DNA of 11,761 bases from Acidobacteriota bacterium (GCA_029861655.1 JAOTZA010000077.1:1-11761); one strand, 5' to 3'; shown: positions 1 through 6,632, counted from the stretch's first letter. The notes: generated from the sequence alone by a model not told the origin. A program made the numbers and translations.

Positions 1-236
1 AGCCCAACAGCGGCCTCGCCAGCCGCCACGGCGATCGTGAAAACCACAAAGACCTGGCCGGTCAAATGAGAGTGCTGATACGAAAAAGCTACGAGGTTCA
101 GATTGACGGAGTTGAGGATCAGCTCGAGCGACATCAACACGGTGATCATGTTTCGCCTCGTCAGGATCCCGACAAGACCGATCGCAAAGAGCAGAAAGCT
201 CAGCACCAGATAGTGATTGGTCGTTAGTTCGAGCAT
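1..236 (-). CDS. nuoK: NADH-quinone oxidoreductase subunit K, partial (C-terminus beyond the window)
   Basis: Membrane subunit of respiratory complex I, homologue of mitochondrial ND4L, three transmembrane helices, part of the proton-translocation path. The first 78 codons are present of a usual ~100, and the gene runs off the left edge. It starts MLELTTNHYLVLSFLLFAIG, with an ATG 19 nt after the nuoJ stop. Visible family marks are hydrophobic helix 1 (about residues 8-25), RRNMITVLMSLELILNSVN (about 27-45), and a third helix containing GQVFVVFTIAVAAGEAAVGL. Two membrane glutamates, Glu38 and Glu74, correspond to the conserved proton-pathway pair (Glu36 and Glu72 in E. coli). There is no strong Shine-Dalgarno sequence in front, so translation is probably coupled to nuoJ. 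Identification is secure; only the C-terminus is unknown. Confidence 0.95.
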   Translation of the reverse strand, partial: MLELTTNHYLVLSFLLFAIGLVGILTRRNMITVLMSLELILNSVNLNLVAFSYQHSHLTGQVFVVFTIAVAAGEAAVG

Positions 237-255
237 CTTCAGAAAGATCGTTCAG

Positions 256-789
256 TCAGTTCCTGCGGCCCAGAATGACCGCGCCCACCATCGCCACCAG
301 CAGAAACACCGAGGCGACCTCGAAAGGCAGCAGATACTGCCGGTACAGCAGCCAGGCGACCGCCTCCGAGTTGCCCGCCGCCTGGCCCTCGACCGAGACC
401 ATATTCTCGGGCGTCGCGAGGGCCGGCCCGAAACCAACTCCAACAAAAGAAAAGACAAAAAGAGCCACCAGAAGGACTCCGACAAGGATTCCCAACGGCG
501 CCGACTGGGCAAACATTCTGACCTCATGCAGACGATGGAGATTGATCAGCATGATGACGAAGAGAAACAGAACCATGATGCCGCCGCCATAGACAAAGAT
601 CTGCACCACAGCCACAAACTCGGCATTGCGGAGGAAGAACAACACCGCAACGCTCAAGAAGCTGACCAGAAGCGACAACGCACCGTACATCGGATTGCGC
701 ATCGTCACCACGAGCACCGCCGAACCGAGCGCCATCGCGGCGAACAGGTAGAAGAGCAGCGCCGGTCCGTGAGCGGTCAGAAACTCCAC
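256..789 (-). CDS. nuoJ: NADH-quinone oxidoreductase subunit J
   Basis: Membrane subunit of complex I, homologue of ND6, 177 residues, which is typical of the bacterial family. Five hydrophobic segments can be seen (about residues 10-30, 33-53, 56-82, 93-117 and 150-173). The third contains the family hallmark NAEFVAVVQIFVYGGGIMVL (residues 55-74), the region of the pi-bulge helix that flips in the catalytic cycle. The start is GTG at 787-789, chosen because the protein begins at the usual family position and a good ribosome binding site (GAGGGAG) lies about 6 nt ahead. The upstream neighbour nuoI ends 178 nt away, unusually far for this operon, and nuoK follows after 19 nt. Identification is firm. 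Confidence 0.96.
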   Translation of the reverse strand: MEFLTAHGPALLFYLFAAMALGSAVLVVTMRNPMYGALSLLVSFLSVAVLFFLRNAEFVAVVQIFVYGGGIMVLFLFVIMLINLHRLHEVRMFAQSAPLGILVGVLLVALFVFSFVGVGFGPALATPENMVSVEGQAAGNSEAVAWLLYRQYLLPFEVASVFLLVAMVGAVILGRRN

Positions 790-967
790 GTCGACTCCCT
801 CTTGCGACAGTCACAGGCGCGGGAAGCGCATTGGACCTGGGCGTGCCAGGCGTGCACCAGATGGTTCGACCCGCAGTGGCGAGCAGTCGAGACGTATTTC
901 GTATACGCAGCAGACCGCGAGTCCGCGAGGACCGGGCGAGATGGTGTGCGACCGGTGCGCCTACGCA
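790..967 (-). other. 178-nt nuoI-nuoJ spacer with a doubtful 63-codon reading frame
   Basis: This is the only sizeable gap within the operon. On the coding strand an ATG overlaps the nuoI stop (TAATG at 970-966) and opens a 63-codon frame. It ends inside nuoJ at 777, overlapping the nuoJ start by 13 nt. The predicted peptide is basic and has five cysteines and several histidines near its C-terminus (a CDC near the end), with no hydrophobic segment and no family I recognise. The junction geometry fits translational coupling, but composition and length are also compatible with a chance frame. I see no strong terminator or promoter in the gap, only a weak 5-bp hairpin (cgtat/atacg). Confidence 0.25.
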
Positions 968-1459
968 TTAGACAATCTCGTCATCCGTATAGTCCGGTCG
1001 CACCTTCCACTCCTGCAGCTCGTCGATATCCACATACAAATTCTGCCAGCGATCGTAGGACGCCAACTCGTATGTCTTTGTCGTCAGCCAAATCGACTTC
1101 GGCTCCGTAGGACAGGCCTCCTCACAAAGACCGCAGAACATGCAGCGCTGCACATCGATGTCGAAACGGTCCAACACCTTTTCCTTCTTCTCCGTCTCAG
1201 GGTTGAGCTCCTGGTGCCAGTCGATGTAGATGATGTCGATCGGACAGTCGCGGGCGCAGAGTGTGCACTTGATGCAGCGGTCTTCATCGAGCCGGAACAT
1301 GCCGCGGAAACGGTGCGCGGGCTCCCGACGTTCCTCGGGGTACTGAACCGTGACCTTGGTGGAGAAAAGGTTCTTCAGCAGATGTTTCCCCGTGATCCCC
1401 AGACCGGCAAAGAGGTCGAGGAGCATGATCCGGTCAAGGAATCGTCTTACGGTGCTCAC
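968..1459 (-). CDS. nuoI: NADH-quinone oxidoreductase subunit I (two 4Fe-4S ferredoxin-like)
   Basis: Peripheral-arm subunit of complex I, homologue of TYKY/NDUFS8, carrying clusters N6a and N6b that pass electrons towards N2 in NuoB. The 163-residue protein has two CxxCxxCxxxCP motifs, at residues 62-72 and 106-116, and the usual QYPEERREPAHRFRG stretch just before the first. I chose the GTG at 1459. It overlaps the nuoH stop as GTGA and has GGAAGG 10 nt upstream, and the resulting N-terminus (VSTVRRFLDRIMLLDLFAGL) has the amphipathic helix usual in the family. The in-frame ATG at 1426 would give a shorter 152-residue protein and has no ribosome binding site. The reading frame stays open far upstream across nuoH, but that part is out-of-frame shadow. 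Confidence 0.95.
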   Translation of the reverse strand: MSTVRRFLDRIMLLDLFAGLGITGKHLLKNLFSTKVTVQYPEERREPAHRFRGMFRLDEDRCIKCTLCARDCPIDIIYIDWHQELNPETEKKEKVLDRFDIDVQRCMFCGLCEEACPTEPKSIWLTTKTYELASYDRWQNLYVDIDELQEWKVRPDYTDDEIV

Positions 1460-2544
1460 AGCAACAGCACCTTCCACAAACCGACCGCGAACAGGGTCAC
1501 GAGCGACAGCGGGATGAGCCACTTCCAGCCGAGATCCATCAACTGATCGAAACGATACCGAGGGAATGTTCCTCGAAACCATATGTATACAAACAGAAAA
1601 ACGCTCAGCTTGAGGGAGAACCAGAGCACCCCCACGAGGCCCGCGGGAAGAAACGAAGCGTCCAGGAACGACAAAGCCTCGACGTTGGGAAACGGCCGCG
1701 CCCAGCCACCGAGGAACAAGGTCACCGCAACAGCCGAGATGACGATCATGTTGGCGTATTCGCCCAGAAAGAAGAGCGCAAACCGCATCCCGGTGTACTC
1801 GGTGTGAAACCCGGCCACCAGCTCCGACTCCGCCTCCGGCAGATCGAAGGGGTTTCGGTTGGATTCGGCCACCCCGGCGATCAGATAGATCATGAAGGCG
1901 ATCAGGCCGAACGGAAAAAACGCAAAAAGAAACCACCGACCCTGCTCCAACTGCGCCCCAACGATGCCTTGAAGCGACATCGTGCCGGCCATCAAGAGCG
2001 GGATAACCAAAGAAAACCCCTGGGGCACCTCGTAAGAGATCATCTGTGCCGCCGAGCGCAGCCCGCCTAGAAGCGAGAACTTGGAGTTCGAGGACCAACC
2101 TCCGATGATGATGCCGTACACACCGATCGTGGCGAGGGCGACCACAAAGAGAACTCCGATGTTGACATCGGTGATGAAATAGTCGAGGCCACCACCGGTC
2201 TGGGCGGCCGAGGGGCCGAACGGGATGACCGCAAAGATCACAAAGGCCGGCCCCACCACCAGGCATGGCGCCAGAACAAAAGCCCATTTGACCGCCTTGT
2301 TCGGAATCACGTCTTCCTTAACCAGCAGCTTCATGATGTCGGCGATCGGCTGGAAGAGACCCCAGGGGCCTACCCGGTTGGGACCAGTGCGAACCTGGAT
2401 AAAGCCGAGAATCTTGCGCTCGGCGAGCACCAGGTAGCTGATCAGGGGTAAAACACCGACAAACACCACCACGGCGATCTTGATCGCCGGTGAGAACGCA
2501 TAGTAGAAGAGCGTCGGCCCGAGAATGTCGCGCAGTTCCTGCAT
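1456..2544 (-). CDS. nuoH: NADH-quinone oxidoreductase subunit H
   Basis: Membrane subunit of complex I (ND1 homologue) that joins the peripheral arm to the membrane arm and forms much of the quinone chamber. The 362 residues match bacterial NuoH in length, with about eight or nine hydrophobic helices. Diagnostic stretches are AERKILGFIQVRTGPNRVGP (residues 41-60), the following WGLFQPIADIMKLLVKED, SYEVPQG (170-176), and the acidic quinone-funnel loop AESNRNPFDLPEAESELVAG (226-245) with GFHTEYTGMRFALFFLGEY. ATG at 2544 overlaps the nuoD stop as TGATG, with GAGGTGG ahead. A TTG one codon earlier is possible but less likely. It is followed by nuoI with a 4-nt overlap. Nothing looks degraded. 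Confidence 0.97.
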   Translation of the reverse strand: MQELRDILGPTLFYYAFSPAIKIAVVVFVGVLPLISYLVLAERKILGFIQVRTGPNRVGPWGLFQPIADIMKLLVKEDVIPNKAVKWAFVLAPCLVVGPAFVIFAVIPFGPSAAQTGGGLDYFITDVNIGVLFVVALATIGVYGIIIGGWSSNSKFSLLGGLRSAAQMISYEVPQGFSLVIPLLMAGTMSLQGIVGAQLEQGRWFLFAFFPFGLIAFMIYLIAGVAESNRNPFDLPEAESELVAGFHTEYTGMRFALFFLGEYANMIVISAVAVTLFLGGWARPFPNVEALSFLDASFLPAGLVGVLWFSLKLSVFLFVYIWFRGTFPRYRFDQLMDLGWKWLIPLSLVTLFAVGLWKVLLL

Positions 2545-3677
2545 CAACGATCCACCTCACCCAGGACGATGTCGGTGGTACCGAGCACGGCGACCATATC
2601 CGCCAGCAGCTGATCCTTTGCGAGTATCGGAACAACCTGGAGATTCATGAACGAAGGCGCCCGCACGCGACACCTGTGCGGATTGGGCGTACCGTCGCCG
2701 ACCAGATAGAAACCAATCTCCCCCTTGGGCCCCTCAATCGAAAAATAGGCATCGCTCTGCTTGGGAGCCTTGAGCACCCGCGGGCTCTTCGCCATGATCA
2801 GCCCATCCGGGAGCTTGTCGAGACACTGCTCGACGATGCGCACCGATTGCCGCATCTCCTCCATCCGCACCAGGTAGCGATCGTATGTATCACCGTTGTA
2901 GGTGACCGGGATATCAAACTCGACGTCGCCGTAAGCTTCGTACGGCATGGCCTTTCGGATGTCCCATTGAACACCGCTGGCACGCAGCATCGGCCCGGTG
3001 ACGCCATACTCCTGCGCCAGATCGGCGGGGAGCACTCCGACGCCCACGGTGCGCTTCTTCCAGATCCGATTGTTGGTCAAAAGGCCCTCGTACTCGTCGA
3101 TCTTCGACGGGAAATCGTCCAGGAATTCCGCGCAGCGCTCGCCCCAGCCCACCGGTAGATCGAACGGTTGCCCCCCCGGGCGCATGCAGTTGAGCGTCAG
3201 GCGCGCTCCGCAGTACTCCTCGAAAAGATCGAGAATGATCTCCCGCTCACGAAAGCAGTAGAAGAACGGTGTCATCGCCCCGATATCGATCGCGTGGGTC
3301 GCCAGCCACAGCAAATGGCTCGAGATACGTTGCAGCTCGCAAAGAATCGTCCGGATGTACCGTGCTCGAGGCGGTACGACGAGTCCGATGAGTTTCTCTA
3401 CCGCACCGACATAGGCGAGGTTGTTGGTCGCCGCCGCCACATAGTCCAGGCGGTCCGTGTGCGGTACGTTTTGAAAAAAGGGATGGAGCTCGAAGAGCTT
3501 CTCGGTGCCACGATGGAGATAACCGATGATCGGGTAGCAGTCGACAATCCGCTCGCCGTCGACTTTGAGCTTGAGCCGCAGCACTCCATGGGTCGACGGA
3601 TGTTGGGGCCCGAAATTGAGCTCCATCTCCTCGACATCGAAGAGTGTGTCGCGCCGTGTGTTGGTCGTGTTTGTCAT
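2544..3677 (-). CDS. nuoD: NADH-quinone oxidoreductase subunit D (49 kDa)
   Basis: Peripheral-arm subunit of complex I, homologue of NDUFS2 and of NiFe-hydrogenase large subunits, forming the quinone-reduction site with NuoB. It has 377 residues and is a separate protein, not fused to NuoC as in E. coli. Near the N-terminus are NFGPQHPSTHGVLRL (21-35), IIGYLHRGTEK (50-60) and TDRLDY (74-79). By family alignment His30 and Tyr79 match the quinone-binding His/Tyr pair. Arg56 in HRGTEK matches the mitochondrial arginine dimethylated by NDUFAF7. The C-terminal GPKGEIGFYLVGDG...RAPSF and final GEVDR are typical. I chose the ATG at 3677 for its normal N-terminal length, although its ribosome binding site is weak. 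A GTG at 3740, overlapping the end of nuoC by 14 nt, would add 21 residues. Confidence 0.96.
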   Translation of the reverse strand: MTNTTNTRRDTLFDVEEMELNFGPQHPSTHGVLRLKLKVDGERIVDCYPIIGYLHRGTEKLFELHPFFQNVPHTDRLDYVAAATNNLAYVGAVEKLIGLVVPPRARYIRTILCELQRISSHLLWLATHAIDIGAMTPFFYCFREREIILDLFEEYCGARLTLNCMRPGGQPFDLPVGWGERCAEFLDDFPSKIDEYEGLLTNNRIWKKRTVGVGVLPADLAQEYGVTGPMLRASGVQWDIRKAMPYEAYGDVEFDIPVTYNGDTYDRYLVRMEEMRQSVRIVEQCLDKLPDGLIMAKSPRVLKAPKQSDAYFSIEGPKGEIGFYLVGDGTPNPHRCRVRAPSFMNLQVVPILAKDQLLADMVAVLGTTDIVLGEVDR

Positions 3678-3726
3678 TTCTCTGATTGCACGGCCGTGGA
3701 GGTCTCCGGTCCGGCCCGCGGTGAAG

Positions 3727-4602
3727 TCAGCCCACTCCACCCTCCTCCGATCCCTCCGACTCCTCCGACCCTCCCGACTCTTCGACCACCGACGCGGGTG
3801 GCTCGGGCGGCTTCCAACCGGTACCGGTACCCGCGACCGGCCCAGCCTCGCCCTCGTAATACTCCGGATAGATAGCTGCCCCCGTATCGATCCCCTCGAC
3901 CGGAAAGTCCTTACGCAGCGGATGACCGTTGAAGCCCTCCCAGAGCAGGATCCGCGTCAAGTCCGGATGATCGGAAAACCGGACGCCATACATGTCGTAC
4001 GCCTCGCGCTCGCACCATTCGGCGCCTCTCCAAATCGAGCTCACACTTGGAACTTCCTCGCCGTCAGCTGCGCTCACCTTGAGCCTCACACGACGGTTCG
4101 TCTCCAGGTTGAACACGTGGTAGACAACCTCGAACGGGGCTTCTTCGCGCTGCGGGTAGTGAACACCACAGACATCGACCAGCAATCCGAAGCCATGCTC
4201 TTGCTTTAGGCGTTTGGCTAGGCCCTGAATAGCATCACCCCGGACCTCAAGGGCGAGATCACCGCTCGTCAGGGTGGCATCTTCTATGGCACCGGGGAGT
4301 TCCGACGACAGCGACTGAACCAGGGCGTCTTCCGAAGCGTCAATGCTCTCCGGCGTTTCGGGCATGCGCTCCCAGGGCGGTTTCGCCGCCTCAGCCGCAG
4401 CTTTCGCCTCGGCGACCGCCTTGGCCTTTGCCGCCGCCTCGGCTTTGGCCTTTGCCGCAGCCTCGGCCTTCTCCCGGGCTTCGGAATCAGGCGTGTCCGC
4501 CCCTGGGTCGCCTGGCGCACCTGCCACCGGCTTGGCAGGTGCCTCCGAGTCGTCTGGAGGCTCCGGTGGCTCCGGTGGCCGCTGGTCGTCTTTTTCGCTC
4601 AT
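3727..4602 (-). CDS. nuoC: NADH-quinone oxidoreductase subunit C with low-complexity N- and C-terminal extensions
   Basis: Peripheral-arm subunit of complex I (30 kDa subunit, NDUFS3 homologue). The conserved core occupies about residues 90-250, with the family signature CEREAYDMYGVRFSDHPDL (197-215) followed by TRILLWEGFNGHPLRKDFP. Total length is 291, against roughly 150-220 for ordinary bacterial NuoC. The excess is at the ends. Residues 1-40 are Pro/Glu/Asp-rich, and 41-74 are an Ala/Lys/Glu helix-former with two perfect AEAAAKAK octads. Then comes a PPWE hinge, and residues 251-291 are a Gly/Pro/Ser/Glu tail. The start ATG at 4602 overlaps the nuoB stop as ATGA. No fusion to nuoD: a 49-nt gap separates them. 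The core is intact, so the subunit should be functional. Confidence 0.95.
   Translation of the reverse strand: MSEKDDQRPPEPPEPPDDSEAPAKPVAGAPGDPGADTPDSEAREKAEAAAKAKAEAAAKAKAVAEAKAAAEAAKPPWERMPETPESIDASEDALVQSLSSELPGAIEDATLTSGDLALEVRGDAIQGLAKRLKQEHGFGLLVDVCGVHYPQREEAPFEVVYHVFNLETNRRVRLKVSAADGEEVPSVSSIWRGAEWCEREAYDMYGVRFSDHPDLTRILLWEGFNGHPLRKDFPVEGIDTGAAIYPEYYEGEAGPVAGTGTGWKPPEPPASVVEESGGSEESEGSEEGGVG
3743..3778. repeat. 9-bp tandem repeat at the 3' end of nuoC
   Basis: Four adjacent 9-nt units of the form (t/c)cctccga(t/c), with one shuffled unit, run head to tail: tcctccgat, ccctccgac, tcctccgac, cctcccgac. On the coding strand they give a purine-rich run encoding Ser/Gly-Glu-rich residues in the NuoC tail. 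The period is a multiple of three, so copy-number change would keep the frame. Confidence 0.75.
4421..4467. repeat. 24-bp tandem duplication encoding AEAAAKAK octads in NuoC
   Basis: Two copies of ttggcctttgccgc(c/a)gcctcggc begin at 4421 and 4445, period 24 nt, with one mismatch. Further degenerate pieces lie to the left (4400-4420). They encode NuoC residues 46-53 and 54-61 as identical octads. This points to growth of the Ala/Lys segment by in-frame duplication. Confidence 0.8.
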
Positions 4603-5105
4603 CCACTTCGACCCACGAGGAGCCTCTCGCGTTTCGTGTCGACAACCGAAGAACGGTCGATCTTCCGTTGCAGGTGGAGAAGGCCCCAGAGAAGCGCCTC
4701 GGGCCGCGGCGGACATCCCGGGACGTACACATCCACCGGGATCACCCGGTCGACGCCCTGCGTCACCGCATAGGTGCGATAGGGACCACCACAAGTCGCA
4801 CAGGCACCCATCGCAATTGACCACTTGGGTTCGGGCATCTGATCCCAGAGCCGTCTGACGATCGGCGCCATCTTTTCGGTCACCGTTCCGGCGACAATCA
4901 TCAAATCACTCTGCCGGGGGCTAGCCCGGAAGACTTCGGCACCAAACCGCGACATATCGTGCCGTGGATCGAGCACCGCCATCATCTCGATGGCACAGCA
5001 TGCCAGGCCGAACTGCATCGGCCAGATCGCCGAACGTCGGGCCCAGTTGAAGAGCTTGTCGTACGACGTCGTGAGGATATTGGCGTTGATCTCGCTCGTC
5101 GTCAT
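4599..5105 (-). CDS. nuoB: NADH-quinone oxidoreductase subunit B (PSST, cluster N2)
   Basis: Peripheral-arm subunit of complex I that binds the terminal 4Fe-4S cluster N2 and faces the quinone site. The 168-residue protein shows all four ligand cysteines: tandem Cys36-Cys37 in QFGLACCAIEMMA, Cys102 in MGACATCGG, and Cys131 in VPGCPPRPEALL. Their spacing (36, 102, 131) equals that of the Thermus subunit. The ATG at 5105 was chosen over an upstream ATG at 5168 because AGGGGAG lies about 5 nt before it and it follows the nuoA stop by 16 nt. Its stop overlaps the nuoC start (ATGA). The C-terminus is short, as in many bacterial NuoB proteins. Identification is certain. Confidence 0.97.
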   Translation of the reverse strand: MTTSEINANILTTSYDKLFNWARRSAIWPMQFGLACCAIEMMAVLDPRHDMSRFGAEVFRASPRQSDLMIVAGTVTEKMAPIVRRLWDQMPEPKWSIAMGACATCGGPYRTYAVTQGVDRVIPVDVYVPGCPPRPEALLWGLLHLQRKIDRSSVVDTKRERLLVGRSG

Positions 5106-5121
5106 GATCTCCCCTGACGGG

Positions 5122-5478
5122 CTACGCCCAGTCGAGAGCCCCACGGTTCCAGACATAGACGTAACCAACCACCAGAATCGCCAGAAAGACCATCATCTCG
5201 ATGAATCCGAAAAGCGCCAGACGGTCGAACATCACCGCCCACGGAAAAAGAAAGATGGTCTCTACGTCGAAGATCACAAAGAGGACCGCGATCAGATAGT
5301 AGCGAATCGAGAAACGGTGGTCGTGAGCCAGCGAGTCAGCCTCATTGCCGCACTCGTAGGGATCGGCGTTGGTTCCCCCCTTACCGCCGTGCCGAAAAAT
5401 CCTCGCCGCCATCAGACTGACGATCAAGAACCCGATCGCAACGAGCACAAAGACGAGTATCGGTATGTAGTTCGCCAT
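5122..5478 (-). CDS. nuoA: NADH-quinone oxidoreductase subunit A
   Basis: Small membrane subunit of complex I (ND3 homologue), 118 residues, three transmembrane helices (about 4-26, 60-81 and 88-110). The loop between helices 1 and 2 contains DPYECGNE (39-46), including the conserved Cys43 that in mitochondrial ND3 reports the active/deactive state. RFSIRYYLIAVLFVIFDVET (55-74) is the family core with Asp71 and Glu73. The frame is open to an ATG at 5538, but that codon lies between the -35 and -10 boxes. Only the ATG at 5478 is a usable start downstream of the predicted transcription start, and it gives the standard MANYIPILVF beginning. No clear ribosome binding site precedes it; a small hairpin (5483-5496) lies there instead. 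Confidence 0.95.
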   Translation of the reverse strand: MANYIPILVFVLVAIGFLIVSLMAARIFRHGGKGGTNADPYECGNEADSLAHDHRFSIRYYLIAVLFVIFDVETIFLFPWAVMFDRLALFGFIEMMVFLAILVVGYVYVWNRGALDWA

Positions 5479-5482
5479 TGGG

Positions 5483-5496
5483 ATCGCGGGTGCGAT
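5483..5496 (-). other. Small hairpin just before the nuoA start codon
   Basis: On the minus-strand transcript AUCGC-ACCC-GCGAU forms a perfect 5-bp stem with a 4-nt loop, ending 4 nt before the nuoA ATG, exactly where a ribosome binding site would sit. It could modulate initiation, or could be chance in GC-rich DNA. Confidence 0.35.
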
Positions 5497-5527
5497 GCTT
5501 GGAAAAACCCTGCTCGGAGGCGATGCA

Positions 5528-5555
5528 ATTGTATCCATGCCTCATGGGGTGTCAA
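5528..5555 (-). promoter_or_regulatory. Sigma-70-type promoter of the nuo operon
   Basis: Read on the minus strand: a perfect TTGACA (5555-5550), a 16-nt spacer and TACAAT (5533-5528, one mismatch to TATAAT). The expected transcription start is near 5521, leaving about 43 nt of leader before the nuoA ATG. This is the best promoter in the window and its position supports the chosen nuoA start. Prediction from sequence only. Confidence 0.75.
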
Positions 5556-5586
5556 GAAAACGCGCCCCGCCACCGCTCCGGGACCT

Positions 5587-5603
5587 GGAGCTACAAAAGC
5601 TCC
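5587..5603. other. Stem-loop over the midA stop codon
   Basis: ggagct-acaaa-agctcc is a perfect 6-bp inverted repeat with a 5-nt loop that includes the TAG stop of the methyltransferase gene. No T-run follows on either strand, so it does not qualify as a classical intrinsic terminator, though it is placed to mark the end of the midA message ahead of the nuo promoter. Confidence 0.45.
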
Positions 5604-6625
5604 CGCGGAAGGACCTTCGGCAAATCCACACCGCGGGCCTGGACCAGGACTCGGATCTCCTCTCCCATCCCCTCGAGATCCACCAGCTGCATCGCCGCCA
5701 CTCGTTCCGCCGCGGGTCTCTCTTCTAGACCTCCGAGCAACCCCAGAGCCGCCAGCCAGGCTGCTTGGCGGCTCAAGACGACCGTCTCGAGACCGGCCCT
5801 TTCTCCTTCTTCGATCAAGGCCGAGAAGTCGACGTGCGCGGTCATGTCCTGCTCGCCAACCGAGACAAACGGGTCACGGTGAACCCGGTGACGGCGATAG
5901 CAGGCCAACGTGCCATGTCGCCTTACGCGGGTGTCCAGGAGCTTCTCGACCTCGAAGCCGTAGTCGAACGTCACCAACAAACCCCGCCCGAGGGCTTCCG
6001 CGAGCCGGCGATAAAGCGGCCGCCAGCCAGGCGCCAGATCGGCGATTTGACCCTCTTCCAGACGATGTCCCGGCAGAGCCATGAGCTCCGGACTCGAAAG
6101 ATCACCCATTCGCCACTCGAAGTCCGAGCCCTCGGAGACCCCCACCCACATCTCTCCAAGGCCTTCCGGACGCTGGATCAGCCGGTGAACCGGGAGAGCG
6201 TCAAAGAGCTCATACGAAAAGACGAGTCCGTCCACTTCGGCGTGCCCGAGGTCGTCGATCCGCTCGAAACCCGGTGGCACTGGGCGACGAACCCGATCCC
6301 AGGCCAACAGGGCTCGATCGGTCTTGTCCAAAGCACGACCGAGGGCCGCCAGATGGAGCCCGTTGCCGTAGCCCACCTCGAGATAGTCCGCCCCACCCGC
6401 GTTGTCGACGACCGCGTCCAGGCGCCTTAAGAGGCGCGCGGTCACTTCCGCAAATAGCGGCGAATGGCTCGACCCTGTGACAAAGTCGCCCTCCTCTCCT
6501 ATCGCCAAGTCCTCGCGGTTGTAGTAGCCGCCGATGCCGTAAAGCGCCTCTTCCATAAAGTCGGCAAACGGGATCGGGCCCTCGGCCCGAATCCGCTCTT
6601 TGAGTCTCTGCTCGACCGGCGTCAT
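5591..6625 (-). CDS. midA: MidA/NDUFAF7-type SAM-dependent methyltransferase (DUF185 family)
   Basis: The 344-residue protein belongs to the family (formerly DUF185) of mitochondrial NDUFAF7 and Dictyostelium MidA. NDUFAF7 symmetrically dimethylates an NDUFS2 arginine and is needed for complex I assembly. Landmarks are RIRAEGPIPFADFMEEALYG (11-30) with GGYY and GDFVTGSSHSPLFAE (46-60); a SAM-binding LEVGYGNG (82-89); FSYELFDALPVHRL (136-149), the family's NE-x-x-D-A-L-P-V-H block; FDYGF (220-224); and GEQDMTAHVDFSAL (257-270). Motif I differs from the mitochondrial G-P-G-R-G form. It ends 112 nt before nuoA on the same strand, which suggests a role on NuoD here too; that is inference, because bacterial members are poorly characterised. 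The ATG at 6625 gives the normal family start. There is no ribosome binding site, and a -10-like TATACT lies 7 nt ahead. Confidence 0.85.
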   Translation of the reverse strand: MTPVEQRLKERIRAEGPIPFADFMEEALYGIGGYYNREDLAIGEEGDFVTGSSHSPLFAEVTARLLRRLDAVVDNAGGADYLEVGYGNGLHLAALGRALDKTDRALLAWDRVRRPVPPGFERIDDLGHAEVDGLVFSYELFDALPVHRLIQRPEGLGEMWVGVSEGSDFEWRMGDLSSPELMALPGHRLEEGQIADLAPGWRPLYRRLAEALGRGLLVTFDYGFEVEKLLDTRVRRHGTLACYRRHRVHRDPFVSVGEQDMTAHVDFSALIEEGERAGLETVVLSRQAAWLAALGLLGGLEERPAAERVAAMQLVDLEGMGEEIRVLVQARGVDLPKVLPRELL

Positions 6626-6632
6626 GCGGCAA

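Noticed and set aside
968..2287. A 439-codon minus-strand frame that ends as NuoI
   Set aside because: Only the last 163 codons are NuoI-like; the rest lies across nuoH in another frame and is Arg/Gly-rich shadow. The true start is the GTG at 1459 (or ATG at 1426).
3678..3740. GTG at 3740 as the nuoD start
   Set aside because: It would add 21 residues not expected in NuoD, and its GGAGGAGG is part of the nuoC repeat and abuts the codon with no spacing. Kept as an alternative only.
5587..5603. Intrinsic terminator after midA
   Set aside because: The 6-bp stem includes the stop codon and no T-run follows on either strand, so it is kept only as a stem-loop.
4990..6084. 364-codon plus-strand frame opposite nuoB, nuoA and midA
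   Set aside because: It crosses three real genes and a promoter on the other strand, and its sequence is Pro/Arg-rich low complexity.
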